A DNA stretch of 34,655 nt, from positions 1 through 34,655 of the forward strand of contig SLRZ01000196.1 of the NCBI GenBank assembly GCA_007130695.1, in the 5' to 3' direction. Positions 25,668 through 34,655 of this stretch are shown piece after piece. The stretch comes from Nitriliruptoraceae bacterium (GTDB lineage Bacteria > Actinomycetota > Nitriliruptoria > Nitriliruptorales > Nitriliruptoraceae). Position 1 is the stretch's first letter. The number at the start of each line of letters is the position of its first letter. The notes under the pieces were generated by a model. That model did no database searches and had not been told where the DNA came from. It was given only the letters and a program-made list of their open reading frames with translations. A program made the position numbers and the translations under genes.

Positions 25668-27467
25668 ATGACCGCCGTACCGTTCCTTGCCCAGCAGGCC
25701 GATGAACTCGCCGGCGGCAGCGCGATCGCCGAATGGCATCCGCTGGTGATACTGCTGTCGGTGGTCGCCGGAATCATGCTCCTGCTGATCGTCCGCGGCG
25801 CGCCGGGGGACCACCGCTCGGCCGTAGCCCGGTTCGTGCTGCGCATGCCCAACCAGCTCGCGAAGCTGACCGGGATGCCCGCGTGGGCCGCCACCGCCTG
25901 GGCCGGCACCCTCGGTGGTCTGGTCATCGCCGCCTACGGCTTCTTCACCGACGTCGCCTACCACGTGGCCTACGGCCGGGACGAGACCCTCTTCACGGCC
26001 CCGCACACCGCGATCTTCGTCGGGGTCTGCCTGATCGCCGCGTCCGCCGCCGCGGGCATCCTGGTCGCCAACCTCACCGGCGCCCGGCACGGCACGCGCC
26101 TGTCCGGCATCCAGGTGCCCTGGTCGTTGATCCCGCTGGTCGTGCTCGGATCCGGCGCGGTCGCCGGTTTCGGGATCGACGAGGTCTGGCACGCCCAGTA
26201 CGGCGTCGACGTGACCATGTGGAGCGCCCCCCACATGCTGATGATCCTGGGGGCCGCGCTGTCCAGCACGGGCGCCTGGTTCGTGCTGGCGGAGGGGGGC
26301 GTCCGCCCGGGCACCTCGCGTCGGGCCACCGCCCTGCACGCCGTGACCGCGATGACCGTCCTGGTCGCGCTGTTCGCGCCCCTCGGCGAGTTCGACTTCG
26401 GAGTGCCGCAGTTCCAGCAGCTCTACCACCCCGTGCTGGTCCTGATCGCCTCCGCCGCCGCGCTGGTCGCCGTGCGCCTCGTGCTGGGCCGCGGCTGGAC
26501 CCTCGGGGTCCTCGCGATTGCGTGGGTCGCCGGCAACCTCGACACGGCCCTGCTCGCCGGCAGCGCGCCCGTGGAGACCCGCGACTCGGCGATCCTCCTC
26601 GGCTCCGCGGTGGTCGTCGAGGTCGTGGCGCTGCTCGTCGGCACCCGGCATCCCGTGCGGTTCGCGGTGCTCGCCGGTCTCGGCGTCTCCACCCTCGGGC
26701 TCGCGACCGAGTGGTGGTGGAACAGCCAGGCACACCAGCCCTGGACCACCTCCCTGCTCCCCGACGTCCTGGTGGTGGGGATCCCCGCCGCGGTCGCCGC
26801 CGCCGTCGTCGCCGCGGCCTACGCCGGCGCGGTCCTGGGCCGACCGGGTCTGGTGTCCGGACGGCTCCTCGCCGTCGCGCTCCTCGTCGTCGGCTTGGCG
26901 CTCGCGGTGCCCTTCCCCCGCACGGTCGGGGACGTGGCGGTGCAGATCAGCGTCGAGGACCAGGGCGACGGCATGGCACTCGTGCACGCCCAGCTCGATC
27001 CGCCGGATGCGGCCGAGGACGCGCGATGGTTCTACGCCGGGGCCTGGCAGGGCGGTGGCAACACCGTCGCGCACATGCAGCCGCTGGGGGAGGGCCGGTA
27101 CGTGGCCGAGGAGCCGATCGAGGTCCACGGTCCCTGGAAGGCCGTGCTGCGCCTGCACGTGGGCTCCGACATGATGGCCGCGCCCATCCGCATGCCCGCC
27201 GACCCCATGTTCGACCTCGAGGAGATCCCGCTCGAGGACCGGGCCATGGCCTTCGAGGCGGAGACCCGCTACCTGCTGCGTGAGACCAACGACGGGCCAC
27301 CCGCGCTGGCCGTCGCGGTGCGGCTGCTGTTCGTCGCCCTGGCCGCCGCCTGGCTCGCCGCCATGTGCAACGGCGGCCGGCGGCTGGCGGCGCGTGGCGA
27401 GCACGATGCCGGGCCCGAGGCGCCGGACGCGCCGCCCGTGACCGCCACCCTGACGCGCAGCGGCTGA
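25668..27467 (+). CDS. Polytopic membrane protein with duplicated His module, paralogue B, unknown function
   Basis: 599 residues from the ATG at 25668, seven bases after GGGGAGA. It aligns with paralogue A from end to end with almost no gaps; residue numbering is the same up to at least 260. Longest shared blocks are TDVAYHVAYGRDETLFTAPH, WHAQYGVDVTMWS, FGVPQFQQLYHP, LGLATEWWWNS and the exported-domain stretch LDPPDAAEDARWF. All six core His (99, 113, 175, 189, 224, 254) are conserved, while loops and the cytoplasmic tail diverge. This is a tandem duplication old enough for the proteins to have specialised, perhaps as a heterodimer or as two isoforms used under different conditions. Only 82 bp separate the two genes. 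It is convergent with the universal stress protein gene, with a 13-bp gap. Confidence 0.8.
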   Translation: MTAVPFLAQQADELAGGSAIAEWHPLVILLSVVAGIMLLLIVRGAPGDHRSAVARFVLRMPNQLAKLTGMPAWAATAWAGTLGGLVIAAYGFFTDVAYHVAYGRDETLFTAPHTAIFVGVCLIAASAAAGILVANLTGARHGTRLSGIQVPWSLIPLVVLGSGAVAGFGIDEVWHAQYGVDVTMWSAPHMLMILGAALSSTGAWFVLAEGGVRPGTSRRATALHAVTAMTVLVALFAPLGEFDFGVPQFQQLYHPVLVLIASAAALVAVRLVLGRGWTLGVLAIAWVAGNLDTALLAGSAPVETRDSAILLGSAVVVEVVALLVGTRHPVRFAVLAGLGVSTLGLATEWWWNSQAHQPWTTSLLPDVLVVGIPAAVAAAVVAAAYAGAVLGRPGLVSGRLLAVALLVVGLALAVPFPRTVGDVAVQISVEDQGDGMALVHAQLDPPDAAEDARWFYAGAWQGGGNTVAHMQPLGEGRYVAEEPIEVHGPWKAVLRLHVGSDMMAAPIRMPADPMFDLEEIPLEDRAMAFEAETRYLLRETNDGPPALAVAVRLLFVALAAAWLAAMCNGGRRLAARGEHDAGPEAPDAPPVTATLTRSG

Positions 27468-27480
27468 CCTCTCGGGCCCG

Positions 27481-27888
27481 TCAGTCCTGGGAGCCCGGGA
27501 GCTTGACCGCGAGGACCGGACAGTCGGCGTTCAGCAGCAGTTCCTGCGCGGTGGAGCCCATCACGAGCTTGCCCACGGGCGAGCGCCGGCGCAGCCCGAT
27601 GATCAGCAGCTCGACCTCGTTCTTGCGGGCCGCGGCCAGCAGATCCTCCGCCAGGGAGTCACCCACGGTGTAGTCGAGGATCCGGTGCTCGATCCCCTCC
27701 TCGGTCAGCTGGGTGCCGAGCTTCTCGAGTTCCTGGCGATAGGTCTCGGCCTCGGCCTCGTCGACGCTGCCCCCACGCTGGGTGTTGAGGACCAACAGTT
27801 CGCCCCCACGGAGGCGGGCTTCCTCGATGGCGTGCTGGACCACGGCCAGGCCCAACTCCGTCCGTGTGTAGCCGACCAGGATTCGCAT
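27481..27888 (-). CDS. Universal stress protein (UspA family)
   Basis: 135 residues from the ATG at 27888, with GGAGG eight bases upstream; the longer track ORF is an extension without its own ribosome site. The single UspA fold starts MRILVGYTRTELGLAVVQHAI and ends LLLNADCPVLAVKL. The nucleotide-binding stretch is IIGLRRRSPVGKLVMGSTA, which follows G-x2-G-x9-G-S/T except that the second Gly is Arg. ATP binding is therefore probable but not certain. Usp proteins help cells survive starvation, redox or osmotic stress. It lies between the two-paralogue membrane locus and the trehalose operon. Any functional link with either is inference. Confidence 0.88.
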   Translation of the reverse strand: MRILVGYTRTELGLAVVQHAIEEARLRGGELLVLNTQRGGSVDEAEAETYRQELEKLGTQLTEEGIEHRILDYTVGDSLAEDLLAAARKNEVELLIIGLRRRSPVGKLVMGSTAQELLLNADCPVLAVKLPGSQD

Positions 27889-27930
27889 GCGTGAGGCCTC
27901 CGCTCGATCGGGCGCCGAGCGTAGTCGCGT

Positions 27931-27944
27931 TGTGGCCCGCCACA
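27931..27944 (-). promoter_or_regulatory. Perfect inverted repeat upstream of universal stress protein gene
   Basis: TGTGGC-CC-GCCACA is a perfect 6-bp inverted repeat, 43 bp upstream of the Usp start and 35 bp downstream of treY. On the minus strand TACGCT follows about 12 bases later and may be a -10 element. It is probably an operator for the usp gene. Confidence 0.35.
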
Positions 27945-27978
27945 CTCCTCGACCCGGAGACAATCCGTGGCCGGCCGA

Positions 27979-32629
<4,651 letters not shown>

Positions 32630-32630
<1 letters not shown>

Positions 32631-34513
32631 CAGGTCTCCTCCCGGAGCAGTACGAGGGCGGCGTGACGCCGCACGGTGGTTCGCAGGATGTCGTCGGTGG
32701 TCGTCACGGCACTGCCTCCGGGGCCACCCCACCGGGGGTCGGCCGTGTCGAAGGCCGTCCGCCAGGCGCCACCCGCGTCGGGCACCACCACCTCGGCGTC
32801 GCCCTCGTCGGCGTTCAGGACGACCAGCAGCTGGCGCCCCCCGGACCGGTCGCGGCGGCGCAGGACCAGGGCCTGATGGCCGGGGACCGGGAACGGTTCG
32901 ACGTCGGGTGCCGCCGGGTCGGTGATCAGCGGCTCGTCGTGGCGCAGGGCGAGCAGGGCGCGGTAGACGTCCCGGAGGTGGGCGTGCTCGCTCCGGTCCC
33001 GCACGGCACGGTCCAGCCGGCTGCGCTCGAAGGTGGCCGGATCCTGCGGATCGGGGGCCTGGCCCTTCCACTGTTCGAACGCGGCGAACTCGGCCCGGCG
33101 GCCCTGACGGACCGCGTCGCCGAGCTCGGGGTCGAGGAAGGACGTGAAGAACTGGAAGGGCGCCGGATCTGCGTACTCCTCGCCCATGAACAGCAGGGGC
33201 ACGAACGGGGACGTCAGCATCGCCGCGGCCGCCAGCTTGCACCCCTCGAGGTCGGTGAGTTCGCCCAGCCGCTCGCCGTGCTTGCGGTTGCCGACCTGGT
33301 CGTGGTTCTGGACGCACACCACGAAGCGGTCGTAGGGCACGTCCGGGGCCGGTCGGCCGACGGTGCGCCCGCGGCTGGGGGAGTAGCGGCCCGCGTAGAC
33401 GTAGCGGTCGCGGAGTTGGGCGACGAGGTCGCCCAACCCGCCGTAGTCGGCGTAGTAGCCGTCCCGTTCGCCGGTCAGGGCCACGTGCATCGCATGGTGG
33501 AAGTCGTCGGCCCACTGGCCGTCGAGGCCCATGCCGCCGGCCTCGGGATGGCGCAGCAGCCGGGCGTCGCACAGGTCGCTCTCGGCCACCACGTGGACCC
33601 GACGGCCGGCCGCCTGTCCCGCCTCGTGCACGGCACCGGCGATCTCCTCCAGCAAGTGGGTGGCCGACTGATCGAGGATCGCGTGCACCGCGTCGAGGCG
33701 CAGGCCGTCGATGCCGAACTCCGTGACCCAGCGGACCGCGTTGTCCACGACGAACCGTCGTACCGCGTCCGAGTCGGGTCCGTCGGCGTTCAGCGCCGGT
33801 CCCCACGGTGTCACGTAGCGGTCGGTGAAGTACGGCCCGAAGTCGTCGAGATGGTTGCCCTCCGGCCCGAGGTGGTTGTAGACGACGTCGAGCCAGACGG
33901 CCAGACCCCGGGTATGGGCCGCATCGACCAGGCGGCGCAGGCCGGCAGGGCCGCCGTAGCTGTCCTGGACCGCGTAGGGCAGCACACCGTCGTAGCCCCA
34001 GTTGCGCTCGCCCGGGAACTGCGCGACCGGCAGGAGCTCCAGGCTGGTGACACCGAGGTCGACGAGGTCGTCGAGGTGCTCGATGACGCCGTCGAACGTG
34101 CCGGGGTGACTGAAGGTGCCCACGTGCAGCTCGTAGAGCACCTGCCGGTGCATCGCCGGTGCGACGAACCCGGCCGGCAGCTCCACCGGTCCGGGTTCGT
34201 CGACGGCGGAGGGGCCCTCGACGCCCTGGGGCTGCCAGCGGGAGGCGGGGTCGGCACGGTCGACGACGTCGCCGTCGGCGCGATGGAGGCGGTAGCGGTA
34301 GGTCGTCCCAGGCGGCGCGTCCGCGACCACGTGGTGGTAGCCGTCCGGGAGCGGCCGCATGGCGAGACGGGACGTGGGCGTCACGGACGGGTCACCCGTC
34401 GGTTCAGCGAGCAGCAGCTCCACCCGTTGTGCGCGGGGTGCCCACACGAGGAAGGAGGACTCGCTCCCGCCGAGCCATCGTGCGCCCAGGGGGAGTCGGG
34501 AAGGATCGGACAC
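32630..34513 (-). CDS. treZ: Maltooligosyltrehalose trehalohydrolase TreZ
   Basis: 627 residues from a GTG at 34513 with AGGAG five bases upstream. It has an N-terminal beta domain ([20 protein letters not shown]), then a GH13 barrel: [43 protein letters not shown] with nucleophile Asp274, VVAESDL with Glu311 and NHDQVGN with Asp405. [10 protein letters not shown] and [10 protein letters not shown] identify TreZ rather than the branching enzyme. It cuts trehalose from maltooligosyltrehalose made by TreY. It is the promoter-proximal gene of the operon. Confidence 0.96.
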
Positions 34514-34629
34514 GACTGCTCCTGGGGCCCGCGGAAGGCCGGACGCGCGGATGTGGGCTGGTCGACGGCCCCGGAGCTCGCCCCGAGGGGACCGTCACCG
34601 TGGAGGGTGCGCTATGGGAGCCCGTCCGG

Positions 34630-34645
34630 CACCGTCCCCACGGTG
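34630..34645. promoter_or_regulatory. Inverted repeat upstream of trehalose operon
   Basis: CACCGT-CCCC-ACGGTG is a perfect 6-bp inverted repeat, about 117 bp upstream of the treZ start, at the very edge of the window. A further CACCGT lies nearby at about 34595. It may be an operator for the operon or belong to the neighbouring gene outside the window. Confidence 0.25.
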
Positions 34646-34655
34646 TCCGTGCGGC

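Noticed and set aside
25629-27404. 591-residue - strand ORF
   Set aside because: Antisense shadow of paralogue B; His/Gly/Asp-rich with no membrane or domain signature.
23804-27467. Paralogue pair as an assembly duplication or composite mobile element
   Set aside because: The copies differ throughout in protein and DNA sequence and have different upstream regions, with no transposase or flanking repeats. They are a diverged gene duplication.
32631-33806. N-terminal extension of the treX frame in the ORF track
   Set aside because: The extension lies inside treZ, is Arg/Pro/Gly-rich, and the ATG at 32630 has a proper ribosome site and the expected TreX N-terminus.

Overview
The window is about 34.7 kb of very GC-rich DNA, densely packed with genes on both strands. 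It contains no RNA genes, insertion sequences, CRISPR arrays or prophage genes that I can see. GTG and even TTG starts, clear Shine-Dalgarno sites, a GAF-ANTAR regulator, a Hanks-type kinase-like protein and a complete trehalose-from-glycogen operon all point to a high-GC actinobacterium. The secreted solute-binding protein and other exported proteins are strikingly acidic. That fits a salt- or alkali-tolerant lineage such as the Nitriliruptoria/Euzebyia group, but this placement is inference and no marker gene confirms it.

Layout. 1-2001 (-): an MMPL/RND-type exporter cut by the window edge, divergent from an alpha/beta hydrolase (2290-3213). 3257-4801 (-): a secreted LVIVD-repeat protein. 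5004-6704 (+): a DeaD-type RNA helicase. 6760-8157 (-): three small genes, namely a Cys-rich zinc-finger protein, a helix-turn-helix protein and a DUF983 membrane protein. 8387-8752 (+): a small exported orphan. 8774-10030 (-): a class III aminotransferase, divergent from a kinase-like protein that appears to be a pseudokinase (10302-11213). 11239-11940 (-): a GAF-ANTAR regulator. 12132-14617 (+): a complete polar amino acid ABC importer (binding protein, permease, ATPase), with a strong hairpin after the binding-protein gene.

14739-19122 (+): a translationally coupled trio comprising a thiolase-like protein without the usual nucleophilic Cys, a nitronate-monooxygenase-type flavoprotein and a Baeyer-Villiger monooxygenase with a HAPMO-like N-terminal extension. 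Together they look like an oxidative catabolic or detoxification unit for a ketone or lipid-like substrate. 19232-22141 (+): a GAF-GAF-GGDEF-EAL cyclic-di-GMP enzyme. 22188-23723 (+): a DHA2-type drug exporter.

23804-27467 (+): the most unusual part, two tandem paralogous polytopic membrane proteins of unknown function. Each carries two copies of an intramembrane module with the pattern D-x3-H-x2-YG-x-D-x-T-x4-PH-x5-G and a C-terminal extracytoplasmic domain. Each gene is preceded by the same 10-mer TGTGACATCA, which in the second case lies in a perfect inverted repeat. 27481-27888 (-): a universal stress protein. 27979-34513 (-): treZ-treX-treY, with overlapping stop and start codons, which would convert glycogen or maltodextrin to trehalose.

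No intergenic stretch exceeds 300 bases. The longest are the divergent regions 2002-2289 and 10031-10301.
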